This document shows, one piece after another, positions 1 to 7,310 of a stretch of 23,183 bases of DNA. The DNA comes from Chara braunii (taxonomy: Eukaryota; Streptophyta; Charophyceae; Charales; Characeae). The position numbers and the translations under genes are program-made. The DNA is taken from positions 282,653-305,835 of the forward strand of contig BFEA01000135.1 in NCBI GenBank assembly GCA_003427395.1, read 5' to 3'. A model generated the notes under the pieces. The model did no database searches, had not been told where the DNA came from, and was given only the letters and a program-made list of their open reading frames with translations. Every line of letters begins with the position of its first letter. Within the stretch, counting starts at the first letter, position 1.

Positions 1-34
<34 letters not shown>
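1..34. repeat. Poly(T) tract at the window edge
   Basis: The window opens with 34 consecutive T. This could be the poly(A) tail of a minus-strand retroinsertion, or homopolymer slippage at a contig edge. Positions 35-326 hold no gene or repeat that I recognise. Confidence 0.8.
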
Positions 35-451
35 CGTGATGTACTACTGGTTGTCCGAGGCTCAGGCTACCTGTAGTACGAGCCTCGGACTCGATAGCTG
101 GGCGAGGTACTGGTGGGTTTAAGGCAAAGGGTATGAGTGCAAGGAGTGGGGTTGAAGTTGACCCCGTGCCGTGCGTGGTTTGCCGATGTTGAATCTTTGA
201 TGTGATTGCACATACGTTTTACGAGTCGAAGTCCTGAGCTTACTTTGTCTGCGATCATACATATATTTTGAAGGAAGTCACACTGTTGATTGTGAAAGTG
301 ATCGCCTCTTCTCCTATACCCTCATTGTATATATATATATATACAGGGTTACCTGACCGAACGTTCGGGGGCCCCCGGGCTGGCCCCCGAACGTTCGGGC
401 GTTCCGGGTCCCGTTTGAGGGCCGAACACCTCCATGTTCGGTCCCCGCCAA

Positions 452-805
452 AAACGAATTCGGGGCCTAAAAATATGTTTTCTTTGCTGATTTTTTTTTT
501 GTGAATTCTCTATGATCTAACCTACACGCCTATAAATTTTGAAGCCATTCTCCTAAGCCCAAAAAACATTAAAAATCGTCAAAGATGGGGGTGTCAAAAC
601 GTGCTCGCCCACTCACTATTTTGTTTTTTTTCACTTTTAACTTTTTGTTTTCACTTTATTTCGGGGCTTAAAAAAATTTATTATTTTTTGAAAACTTGAG
701 ATATTGATTATGAAAACTACATCTCTGTAAATTTTCAGGTCATTTATCAATGCCAAAAAATAATTAAAAATCGGCAAAGATGGCGGTGTTGAAAAGGTGC
801 TGGCA
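452..805. repeat. Degenerate tandem duplication, ~208-bp period
   Basis: TTCGGGGCCTAAAA near 452 recurs as TTCGGGGCTTAAAA near 660. AAAAATCGTCAAAGATGG near 571 recurs as AAAAATCGGCAAAGATGG near 766, so the unit is repeated about 200 bp apart with many substitutions and indels. The sequence is AT-rich with no coding potential. Confidence 0.55.
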
Positions 806-806
806 C

Positions 807-1070
807 CTAGGCTACCAGAGTGGCCCGGGGTCACTTGCCCGGCCGGGCCAAAAAAATTAAAAATAAAAAAATTATTTTTAATTTTTAATTTTTATTTTAA
901 TTTTGGTGAAGAATTTCTATGTGACCCTGAGGCAAAAGGTGTTCGGTCTATTTTTCTGCATAACATAGTTTTTTTCCGGATTTTTTGGATGTTTTTTTTT
1001 TTTTTTTTGGCTGGGACATCCTTGCACGGGCTGGCCACCCGGGACCCGGGCGGCCCGGCTGGTAGCCTAG
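807..1070 (+). mobile_element. Family A short DNA element with perfect 8-bp TSD
   Basis: The termini are CTAGGCTACC (807..816) and GGTAGCCTAG (1061..1070), a perfect 10-bp inverted repeat. The flanking octamer GCTGGCAC is present on both sides (799..806 and 1071..1078), a perfect target-site duplication. The interior has GC-rich ends with CGGCCGGGC-type motifs and an AT-rich middle containing a conserved block (GACCCTGAGGCAAAAG) seen in every family copy here. It has no reading frame of note, so it is a non-autonomous MITE-sized element. An 8-bp duplication fits hAT or P-like transposases. The terminal bases are not the classical hAT CAGGG, so the superfamily is inferred. Confidence 0.75.
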
Positions 1071-1134
1071 GCTGGCACACTCACTCATTTTAATTCTCTT
1101 TTTATTTTTTTCTATTTTTATCAGTGTTTATTTT

Positions 1135-1205
1135 CTGTATTTGCTTTTTAATTCAACGTTGGTAAAGAATTTGGATGTAGTGCCCAGGGGCCTGGACCCA
1201 CTAGC
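1135..1205 (+). repeat. Family A internal fragment
   Basis: TTGGTAAAGAATTTGGATGTAG followed by a CCAGGGG block resembles the conserved middle of the 807..1070 element. No termini remain. Confidence 0.35.
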
Positions 1206-1960
1206 GAAGTATTCTACGACGTGGGACACAATTTTATGTTTTTTTGGAAAATACAAAGGGATTTTTTATTTGCATGAATGGATCGTTTTCTGATTTTAAA
1301 TGAATTCAAATAGCAAATAAAACTATGAAGAACAGCTGTGCACCCGAATTCATGGGTTGGTACGATCTTCTTCACGTAAGTCTTCATAGTGATGTACCGT
1401 GGCAATAAAATGTGTCCACGAACACATTCACGAGGATGAACAAGTAACGGGTATTGGGATACATTCCTCGCGATGTATCTCATGATGCCTTTAGCAGGCC
1501 ATCCGACAGACGCGGAAACGTTCCTGTCAGATGCACCACAATATTCGAATTTCACATTTCAAGTTCTATTTCTCAGAGCCAAAAAAAAAAAAAACGAAGT
1601 CTGGAAATCACCCCCCCCCCTTTAAAGCCCATAAAATACTGACTTCCCACGCAAAGCCACGAGCTATCATGTCCAAGTTAATCCAACTTCGTTTTCTTTT
1701 TATTTTCGACGCATCTCATTGGACGGGAGGTGGGCATCTTTACAGTCCCCGCTCGGAAACTACCAGGCCGTCGAGATCCGATCTATTCGACGGCCGTACT
1801 GAGTCACTCTATGCCACACGTGATCGAAATCCTGAACGGCGTGGTAGAATACCTTGCTAGAGAATCCAGGCCCCAGGCAAATGTTGTTTAATTTTTTTCT
1901 GTCCATAACATTTTTTTTTCTCGGAATTTTTTGAAAACATGTTTTTTTGTTTTTTGTTTT
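1206..1960. other. No gene recognised; interior of the putative hAT-like element
   Basis: The reading frames here are short, overlap on both strands and match nothing I recognise. The stretch contains A and C homopolymers (1580-1620) and a T-rich run (1908-1967). Confidence 0.5.
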
Positions 1961-2086
1961 TTTTTTTGGTCCACATTCGGCCCGAACGGCCGAACGCCTT
2001 CCGAAGGGGTCCCGCACGTTCGGGCGTTCGGGTTCGGGCGTTCGGCCCGTCCCGAATGCCAGTAACCCTGTATATATATGTATATA

Positions 2087-2245
2087 TATATCGTCAAATA
2101 GAACTGCCCGGTAAACCGTAGGCAGAGAGGGAGAAGAGGACAACAAACGAGGGGCTGTGACAAACTGTTTCGTCGGAGTTTCACCGACTCATCAGGAGGC
2201 TGAACCCTCAACAGTCTGTAGAATCCCCTCACTGATTACACTAAG
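2087..2245 (-). mobile_element. Hammerhead-ribozyme retroelement, copy 1 (most complete)
   Basis: Read on the minus strand, this dispersed element has four parts. First comes a short leader with TAATCAGT near 2237. The hammerhead ribozyme follows (2161..2218), then a pyrimidine-rich middle. Near the end is a small hairpin, UGCC..CGG-UUUA-CCG..GGCA (2104-2123), before a 3' end reading TTTGACGATATATA that runs into a TA repeat. Related copies lie at 3506, 6187, 6278, 10808, 13345 and 14061. The layout (short, non-coding, ribozyme-bearing, microsatellite-tailed) resembles small hammerhead retroelements (retrozymes) described in plants and animals. I see no primer-binding site or LTR, so that class name is inference. 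Confidence 0.7.
2161..2218 (-). ncRNA. Type III hammerhead self-cleaving ribozyme, canonical core
   Basis: Reading 5' to 3' on the minus strand: the stem III strand CAGACUGU (2218..2211) ends in U16.1. Next comes the cleavage-site base U (2210, triplet GUU). Stem I is GAGG/CCUC closed by a six-base loop (2209..2196). The core CUGAUGA is at 2195..2189. Stem II is GUCGG/CCGAC with loop UGAAACU (2188..2172). GAA is at 2171..2169, and the closing stem III strand ACAGUUUG is at 2168..2161. Every nucleotide required in the conserved hammerhead core is present, and stem III gives 8 pairs including one G-U. Cleavage is predicted between 2210 and 2209. GUU is a permitted but less favoured triplet than GUC. 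Activity is inferred, not shown. Confidence 0.9.
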
Positions 2246-2269
2246 TGATAAATTTGATATATGTATATT

Positions 2270-2293
2270 CGCACGGTCTATCATGACCGTGCG
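2270..2293. repeat. Perfect short hairpin
   Basis: CGCACGGTC and GACCGTGCG form a 9-bp perfect stem with a 6-base loop, flanked by AT-rich sequence. Its role is unknown. It faintly resembles the GACCGT part of the hairpin MITEs elsewhere in the window. Confidence 0.6.
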
Positions 2294-2384
2294 TAATGTT
2301 TCAAACAGATATGTATAAAGAGAAGAGGAAAATATTTTTTTACCTTTTGCTTCTTAGAATAATCTCAAATTTAGTTTAATTTAG

Positions 2385-2465
2385 AACGGAATTTTGATTT
2401 GACCCTGGGGCAAAAGTTCAGTTGATTGTTTTGCATGCCATATATTCTTTTTCTTCAGATTTTTT
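2385..2465 (+). repeat. Family A fragment
   Basis: TTTTGATTTGACCCTGGGGC followed by AAAAGTTCAG and a TTTTGCATGCCATA block matches the middle of the family A element in plus orientation. Both ends are missing. Confidence 0.55.
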
Positions 2466-3150
2466 TCGTTTTCTTTTATCTTGTTTTCACAACTGGGGCC
2501 TCCTGCACATGAACGGTCGCCATGTTCAAGCCTGCGGCGACCGCCGCTCATGGACATTCACAGACTGTGGCTACATGACCATCACCAATGTCAATGCACA
2601 ATGTGAAAACTTTTGTCGGTAACGACAGCTGGCAGGGTCTGGAAGAGGCATAGTGCTTGTTATGCTAAATGCCACTTGTGTAAAATTGCAGAACTGGACA
2701 CGAACGGGGGCCACCATTTTCTCACAGATACATATCTCCTTGGCAAGAGCAGGCCGTGGATATGTAATTGAACGACCTCTGGTAGCCTAAGTAGTCCTCA
2801 TAATTGTGTGGTGCGAGCCACCTGAGGTATGTGCATAACCTTAATAAAATTGAAGAATTCAGCCCCATTATGTGCAGGGCTGAGGTACGGTTGGCATGAA
2901 CATTGGAGACCACGGGTCATGCATTCCAATTGCCGGATGTTCGGTGTGAGCTCGAAGTTTGAAACATTCGTTTGCAAACATTGCAACAAGCGAGAGCGCC
3001 GGGCAGAGGTGGCTTGAGAGAGGGCACGAGATATGGATTCCCATTCTGAGTTGGTCGCCTATGTGAGCATACGATGCAGAGCCGACCGCACAGCAAAAAA
3101 GGGGCCCGGAGAGTTTCCGGGGCGAGTAGCAGGAGAATTTGGGCTGCCTT
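2466..3150. other. No gene recognised
   Basis: The sequence is mixed-composition and unique-looking, with short overlapping reading frames on both strands. I see no domain, repeat or RNA motif. Confidence 0.5.
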
Positions 3151-3152
3151 TC

Positions 3153-3153
<1 letters not shown>

Positions 3154-3187
<34 letters not shown>

Positions 3188-3333
3188 AGATTTTCCCCAC
3201 AACAGCCCCACTTCCACCCGGATGAATAGATTCAGAATGAAAGCAGTTTGTGTGTGTGTGTTATAGACTTTCCCCACAACAGCCCCAATTCCACGCAGAT
3301 GAATAGATTCAGAATCAAAGCAGTCTGTGAGTG

Positions 3334-3409
<76 letters not shown>

Positions 3410-3460
3410 TTGTGTGTGTGTTTGTGTTTGTGTGTTTTCGTGTGTGTGTGTGTGTGTGTG
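3154..3460. repeat. GT microsatellite blocks around a ~78-bp tandem duplication
   Basis: There are GT runs at 3154-3185 and 3250-3261, and a long compound run at 3335-3460 with GC and TTT interruptions. Between them a unit beginning TTATAGA(T/C)TTTCCCCACA is present twice (about 3183-3254 and 3261-3330). It contains GATGAATAGATTCAGAAT and differs at a few positions. The GT run at each unit boundary suggests slippage or unequal exchange through the microsatellite. Translated frames here are Val/Cys or His/Thr repeats and are not genes. Confidence 0.85.
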
Positions 3461-3505
3461 CGCCGCCATATCCACAATACACAACTCGTGGAGAAAAGTA
3501 CTTGT

Positions 3506-3570
3506 GCCAGACTGTTTTGTCGCACTTTCAGCGACTCATCAGGAGGTTGAACCTGGACACACAGTCTGGC
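3506..3570 (-). ncRNA. Hammerhead-like ribozyme, copy 2, probably inactive
   Basis: GCCAGACUGU (3570..3561) pairs perfectly with ACAGUCUGGC (3515..3506), giving a 10-bp stem III. CUGAUGA is at 3542..3536. Stem II is GUCGC/GCGAC, and its last pair is reversed relative to copy 1 (G-C there, C-G here). The GAA position reads AAA (3518..3516), so the invariant G12 is lost, and extra bases sit between stem III and a short AGGU/ACCU stem I. The fold is preserved while catalysis is probably not. Confidence 0.75.
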
Positions 3571-3955
3571 CAGGATGCACTTGATTGATGGATAAGGACT
3601 CACAATGTTGCCCAGATTTAGAGTTGTACCCTTTTGAGAGAGAAAAGTGGCCGACTTTACTCACACCAACCCGGTGTGCACGGATGTGCACATTTCGCCA
3701 CACTTCTTCTTTTTTTTTTTTTTAAATATTGCTCCAATCTATTTGTGGGGAGCATCACGTGCTGGGAACCGGGCCCAACGTCCCTTATAATGGGAATACA
3801 TTTTTATTATTATTTTTTTTTAATGGCAATACATTGATGATTGACAATTGATGAAAATTTGGGATGATTGAGGATCATTTGTCGGATGATTTAGGATGTC
3901 AAGAGTACATTTCGCCACACACATGACTTTACTCACATTAACATATGCACATGAC
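3571..3955. other. No gene recognised
   Basis: The sequence is AT-rich with T runs at 3710 and 3800. No RNA or protein motif is seen. Confidence 0.5.
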
Positions 3956-4042
3956 TAACGTCATCAACCGAATAGAACACCCTCTGTCATTATCGCTGTA
4001 TCTCGACTGAAAATTGGACCAAATACAGCTATATACTGACCA
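3956..4042 (+). mobile_element. Hairpin MITE (family H), decayed copy
   Basis: The left arm contains ACCGAATAGAACACC, then TCATTATCGCTGTATCTCG and GACTGAAA, matching the left arm and loop of the intact copies at 13606, 19165 and 22021. The right arm starts (AATACAGCTATA) but loses similarity near 4035, so it is 3'-truncated or diverged. Confidence 0.6.
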
Positions 4043-4560
4043 CTTCCATTCTCTCTGGCTGAACACGGTGCCTAATCTGCACTGTGCATACAACATGATG
4101 CAAACACAAGGAGGAATTCTTTCAGCAAAGCCAGGCAATGAGCTTTTCTCTTTTTTTTTTTTTTTTTTTTTTTNTTTTTTTTTTNTTTTTTTGGCGGTAA
4201 CATCTCGCGACGTCCGCATCCCGGCCGGCCAGCAGCAGGAGTTAACGAGAAAAAGGGTTTTCTGGGTGAAGTTCGTTAATCAAGTGTTTCGCAGATTCGC
4301 GAGCCAACGTGAAGGATTATGGCAACCACAACGCACTATTGCTTTCATATATGCGGCAATGAGTGAGTAGTTTGTAATCAGGATTCGAATGAGGCGCATT
4401 TGCGTTAGTACATTGAATAGTTATAGTACATGTAGTTGGCGTGTTGCTGGGATGCGAACAGGGTTGTGTTTGGCTTGTTCTTGGAATTTTTGTGTACATG
4501 CTTATGACTGTGGGCTTCGAACAGACAGGGCCCTCATTAGCCACATATCTAGCTAGCTAT
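4043..4560. other. No gene recognised; T tract with ambiguous bases
   Basis: A 40-base T-rich tract at 4151-4191 contains Ns at 4174 and 4185. The rest is unique-looking with no convincing frame. Confidence 0.5.
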
Positions 4561-4566
4561 AGTCTC

Positions 4567-4601
4567 AAAAAAAAAAAAAAAAAAAGCAACATATAGTCTC
4601 A

Positions 4602-4644
<43 letters not shown>
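4567..4644. repeat. Two poly(A) tracts separated by a repeated decamer
   Basis: TATAGTCTCA precedes a 19-A run (4567-4585). Almost the same word, TATAGTCTCACA, precedes a 42-A run (4603-4644). This could be duplicated target sequence around a retroinsertion reduced to its tail, or simple slippage. Confidence 0.6.
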
Positions 4645-4645
<1 letters not shown>

Positions 4646-4821
4646 GTTTTCCGGTAACAGTTGTTGGATTCAGGAAGTTGAGATTTTATTGTTAGCTCGG
4701 CGGTTGGGGGATCTGGGTCCAGGAACAAGGTCCCACTTGCACGGATAAAGAGATTACGGGCGTTAATCTTTTATATCTACGGTGAATATCGGTTAATTAG
4801 TGTAAGTGAGACCTAGCCCCA

Positions 4822-4906
4822 GGTAGCGGGAATCGGGGTCCACTAGGGGGGGTTCCCTAGGGACTATGGAGTAGCGTTCCCCTAGGGGACCCAGATTCCC
4901 GGTACC
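4822..4906. repeat. 31-bp imperfect inverted repeat
   Basis: The arm starting GGTAGCGGGAATCGGGGTCC (4822-4852) pairs with one ending in GATTCCCGGTACC (4876-4906), with only a few mismatches and a 23-base loop. Both arms are G/C-rich and contain CTAGGGG. It is probably a small fold-back element. No target duplication is seen. Confidence 0.6.
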
Positions 4907-5169
4907 AGGACTGGAACCACCAGCCTGGATGAGGCGGATCGGCCTAATCAGTTTCGTTTCGTCATCCATTGTGACTATTAAAATAGGTAGACGCAGGGGA
5001 AAAAAAAGGAAAGAAAAAGAGAAGGAAAAAAAAAAAAGCGTAGATGCAGGGACTTAGTTCACCCTCTCAGGTTTCGCGATCGGATTGTGAATTTGTGACG
5101 ACAGTAGACTACGGCCACGGAGGGTTGGGGGGTTGAAGGCGGATGTTGGGACTGTTGTTGGCGTGAAAA

Positions 5170-5480
5170 ATAGGCTACCACTGCCTACCAGCCGGGCCGC
5201 CTGGGGGACACCCCGTTTTCCCGGGCGGCCCGGCCGTGCAAGGACCGGGGAAGGTCCCAGCAAAAAACAAAAAAAATCCAAAAATTCCAAAAAAAAAACT
5301 ATGTTATGCAAGAAACAAAACTGAACAACTTTTGCCTCAGGGTCAAATCGAAATTCTTTACCAAATTTTAAATAAAAAATAACTTTGAAAAATATATATA
5401 TATATATTTTTTATTTTTAATTCTTTTATTTGTTTTTGGCCCGGCCGGGCAAGTGGTCCCATGCCACTCAGGTAGCCTAG
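5170..5480 (-). mobile_element. Family A element, second full copy, inverted
   Basis: The left end reads TAGGCTACC from 5171 (the first C of the terminus is A at 5170) and the right end is GGTAGCCTAG (5471..5480). The interior includes CCGGGCGGCCCGGCC, CTTTTGCCTCAGGGTCAAA and GGCCCGGCCGGGCAAGTGG, the reverse complement of the 807..1070 organisation. The flanking octamers CGTGAAAA and CTTGAAAG agree at 6 of 8 positions, consistent with an aged 8-bp duplication. An AT expansion near 5395 makes it longer than the first copy. Confidence 0.7.
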
Positions 5481-5481
5481 C

Positions 5482-5816
5482 TTGAAAGTGGAAACCTGTA
5501 CTGTGTTCGATACTCGTCTACTTCGTCACTACGGTGACCGCGTATTCTCCCCCTTGCACCATGTGTCTTCTGACTGTGTGTTTGACATGGACCACGTGCG
5601 TTGTACCTTCACAACGGGTAACGTGGACGGAGAACATGAAATTTTCATTTTCGAGTTGTTTCTTGCAAACAGCAAGCTACTTCAAATGTTATTCTTCCAT
5701 CAACAAGGACAGGATAGCCTCCACGCCGGGCCCGGTTCCCAGCATGTGCTGCTCCCCACGAATATAGATCAGAGCTTGTATGATTACGAAAAAAAAAGGG
5801 GTAAGCCTCCACGATC
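5482..5816 (+). other. Uncharacterised reading frame, possible gene fragment
   Basis: An open frame runs from an ATG at 5482 through this block and on into the U6 insertion to 5880. The part before the insertion has protein-like composition with acidic and aromatic residues (for example VFDMDHVRCTF and EIFIFELFLANSKLLQ). I recognise no domain. The last ~20 residues come from U6 sequence, so if this was a gene it has been interrupted. It could equally be chance. Confidence 0.2.
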
Positions 5817-5963
5817 AAAACTTCTCCCCATGAGTCCTTCGGGACATCCGTTAAAATTGGAACGATGCAGAGAAGATTAGCATAGCCCCTGCGCGCAAGG
5901 ATGACACGCATATATCAAGAAATGGTCCCAAAAAAAAAAAAAAAAAAAAACTTCTCCCCATGA
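5817..5963 (+). mobile_element. LINE-mobilised insertion unit with target duplications
   Basis: AAAACTTCTCCCCATGA occurs at 5817..5833 and again at 5947..5963, overlapping the end of a 21-A tail (5930-5950). It brackets a U6 copy. The first-strand nick implied on the bottom strand falls after TTTT, as in L1-type target-primed reverse transcription. Confidence 0.9.
5834..5929 (+). pseudogene. U6: U6 spliceosomal snRNA retropseudogene
   Basis: The sequence starts with the plant-type 5' hairpin GTCCTTCGGGAC followed by ATCCG. It continues with AAAATTGGAACGAT, CAGAGAAGATTAGCAT, CCCCTGCGC and AAGGATGACACGCA, and ends GAAATGGTCC, which is U6 over its whole length. Changes mark it as a pseudogene: the ACAGAGA box reads GCAGAGA, there is an extra GC in CTGCGCGCAAGG, and the 3' end carries a genomic poly(A) tail in place of the oligo(T) terminator. 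U6 is normally the catalytic snRNA of the spliceosome and is made by RNA polymerase III. No upstream promoter element is visible here. Confidence 0.93.
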
Positions 5964-6149
5964 CAGAAAGCGAGCTCCACGATCCCGCTTCCCGAGTTAT
6001 AGGATGTTTCTTGTGGGTCTTGTCCCATAACTCCTTGAGCCCTGAACACTAGAGAGGGCAGCACTGCTCCACCATACATTTACTCGACTCATGGAGCCAT
6101 AAATACATATAAGGCTGTGCAACCAGCCAATGCAAAAGCGGGCTGAGTG

Positions 6150-6151
<2 letters not shown>

Positions 6152-6184
<33 letters not shown>
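6152..6184. repeat. CA microsatellite
   Basis: An uninterrupted CA run abuts the start of a 5'-truncated hammerhead element. Confidence 0.95.
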
Positions 6185-6186
<2 letters not shown>

Positions 6187-6190
<4 letters not shown>

Positions 6191-6275
6191 GAACTCCGAC
6201 GAAACAGTTTGTCACAGACTGTTGTCCTCGTCTCCCTCCTTGCCTACGGTTTACTGGGCAGCTCTGTTTGACGAT
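6187..6275 (+). mobile_element. Hammerhead element copy 3, 5'-truncated
   Basis: Retained ribozyme parts are CUCCGAC (half of stem II), GAAA (6201..6204) and CAGUUUGUC. The pyrimidine middle, the TGCCTACGG hairpin and the end CTGTTTGACGATATA follow. Stem I, CUGAUGA and the 5' stem III strand are missing, as expected from incomplete reverse transcription from the 3' end. Confidence 0.75.
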
Positions 6276-6277
6276 AT

Positions 6278-6331
6278 ATATCGTCACAAACAGAACTGCC
6301 CGGTAAACCGTAGGCAGAGAGAGAGAAGAGG

Positions 6332-6335
<4 letters not shown>
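6278..6335 (-). mobile_element. Hammerhead element copy 4, 3' end only, tail-to-tail with copy 3
   Basis: On the minus strand this holds only the last ~58 bp: TTGTCCTCTTCTC, TGCCTACGG, the GGGCAG half-hairpin and TTTGTGACGATATA. It abuts copy 3 through a shared TA tail, making a palindrome with ~58-bp arms (6220..6335). Confidence 0.75.
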
Positions 6336-6374
<39 letters not shown>

Positions 6375-6402
6375 TCAAATATATATATATATCGTCACAA
6401 AC

Positions 6403-6440
<38 letters not shown>
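6336..6440. repeat. TA microsatellite with embedded element-tail fragments
   Basis: Long TA runs are interrupted by ATCGTCAAA (near 6371) and ATCGTCACAAACAG (near 6392), which are the last few bases of the hammerhead element. They may be extremely 5'-truncated insertions, or gene-conversion scraps. Confidence 0.8.
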
Positions 6441-6442
<2 letters not shown>

Positions 6443-6700
6443 ACATAACTATGAACTAAAAGAGCGCACTTTGTGAAACAAACGGCAAAAAAGAAAAAAA
6501 GACAGACATGAAGGGCACACTGAAACCATTCATTTGTCTCATTCTTCTTTTAACTCCCCGTTCACCGTGCCTCTCACGTACAAGGCTCGCCAGCTGATGA
6601 AGTTGCGCGCAAGCTGCCTCCATCCCCGTGTACCATAACGGCCCACTTGTACGATGTGAGAAAGAGGCAGAGTGAAGGGGGAGGGGATAAACACGGAGGA
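6441..6700 (-). repeat. Family B dispersed repeat, diverged copy
   Basis: The left part has GTCACATAACTATG followed by AGAGCGC. The body has CACGTACAAGGCTCGCCAGC, then GCGCAAGCTGCC and CCCCGTGTACCATAACGGCC, an older version of the block seen better at 10550, 11717, 12470, 12740 and 23090. Strand is set by analogy with the hammerhead tails (TA tail taken as the 3' end). No coding capacity is seen. Confidence 0.55.
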
Positions 6701-7250
6701 GAGATGGAGAGCAGACAAACAAAGAACGATAAAGGTAAAGGGAAAGTTTGGAGTGTGGAGTGGAGATGAAGGCAAAATAGGATAAGAAAAGGCGCAAGAA
6801 TGAATCTGTCCTTGATGACAGAGGACATACATTGTAAAGATGAGGTGGATGAACACATGATGGAAGAGCTCGCTGAGCATTCTCAGTGCAACAATTGCCA
6901 CGACGGCTGGCATTGAGCATGCCCACCATACACCCCCGACAAATGGGATGTCGATTGAGTCAAACAGATATATAAATACATGCCTTATAATCCACCTATC
7001 CGACCTTCCTTGCTGATCTACATATCTGATGTATGTTGCCACATGATCATTATGTGGAGTGCAACGCAACATGGAAATGTAGAAAGACAAGGGTGGGGGG
7101 AGGAGGAGGAGGAGGAGGAGGAGGAGGAGGAGGAGGAGTTGAAACAGGGGATCTTCATCAATACAAAATGCAAAGGCCATTGGAAGTAAAATGAGCCAAG
7201 TAAAAGAGAAGGTGGAGAGAGCAGCAAACCAATGGGGCTTCAGGCACTCA
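6701..7250. other. No gene recognised; GGA microsatellite inside
   Basis: A GGA repeat at 7100-7138 sits in purine-rich DNA. A long minus-strand frame across it encodes a Leu run from the repeat and translates family B and tRNA-like sequence, so I do not regard it as a gene. Confidence 0.6.
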
Positions 7251-7254
7251 GCCA

Positions 7255-7310
7255 GACCTCCTGGGAAAAAGGGGATTTGAACCCGCAACTTTTGGTGAGG
7301 TGGATGCAAT
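7255..7310 (-). repeat. tRNA-like fragment with perfect B box
   Basis: On the minus strand GTTGCGGGTTCAAATCCCC contains an exact pol III B box (GGTTCAAATCC, 7283..7273) with T-arm-like pairing. A second tRNA-like word, GTCTGGCTGAGTG, lies downstream rather than upstream, so no intact cloverleaf can be drawn. It is probably a SINE remnant or tandem tRNA pseudogene pieces. Confidence 0.5.

Larger units (their letters stand above)
344..2070. mobile_element. Putative non-autonomous hAT-like DNA transposon (~1.7 kb)
   Basis: The left end reads CAGGGTTAC (344..352) and the right end is its exact reverse complement (2062..2070). Both ends are flanked by TATATATA, which would be an 8-bp target duplication but lies inside TA repeats and is therefore weak evidence. 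About 100 bp inside each end are dense CCGAACG/CGTTCGG motifs in inverted orientation (354-450 and 1972-2055), like the subterminal repeats of hAT elements. CAGGG-type termini with 8-bp duplications are typical of hAT. No transposase reading frame is visible inside, so the element would be non-autonomous. A smaller element (807..1070) and a degenerate internal duplication (452-805) lie within it. The alternative is two unrelated inverted copies of one short GC-rich repeat. Confidence 0.45.

Noticed and set aside
3059-3603. His/Thr- and Val/Cys-repeat frames
   Set aside because: Frames through GT dinucleotide repeats; length-unstable and open in several frames at once.
5834-5929. Active U6 gene
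   Set aside because: Mutated ACAGAGA box, internal insertion, A tail in place of oligo(T) terminator, and target duplications show a retrocopy.
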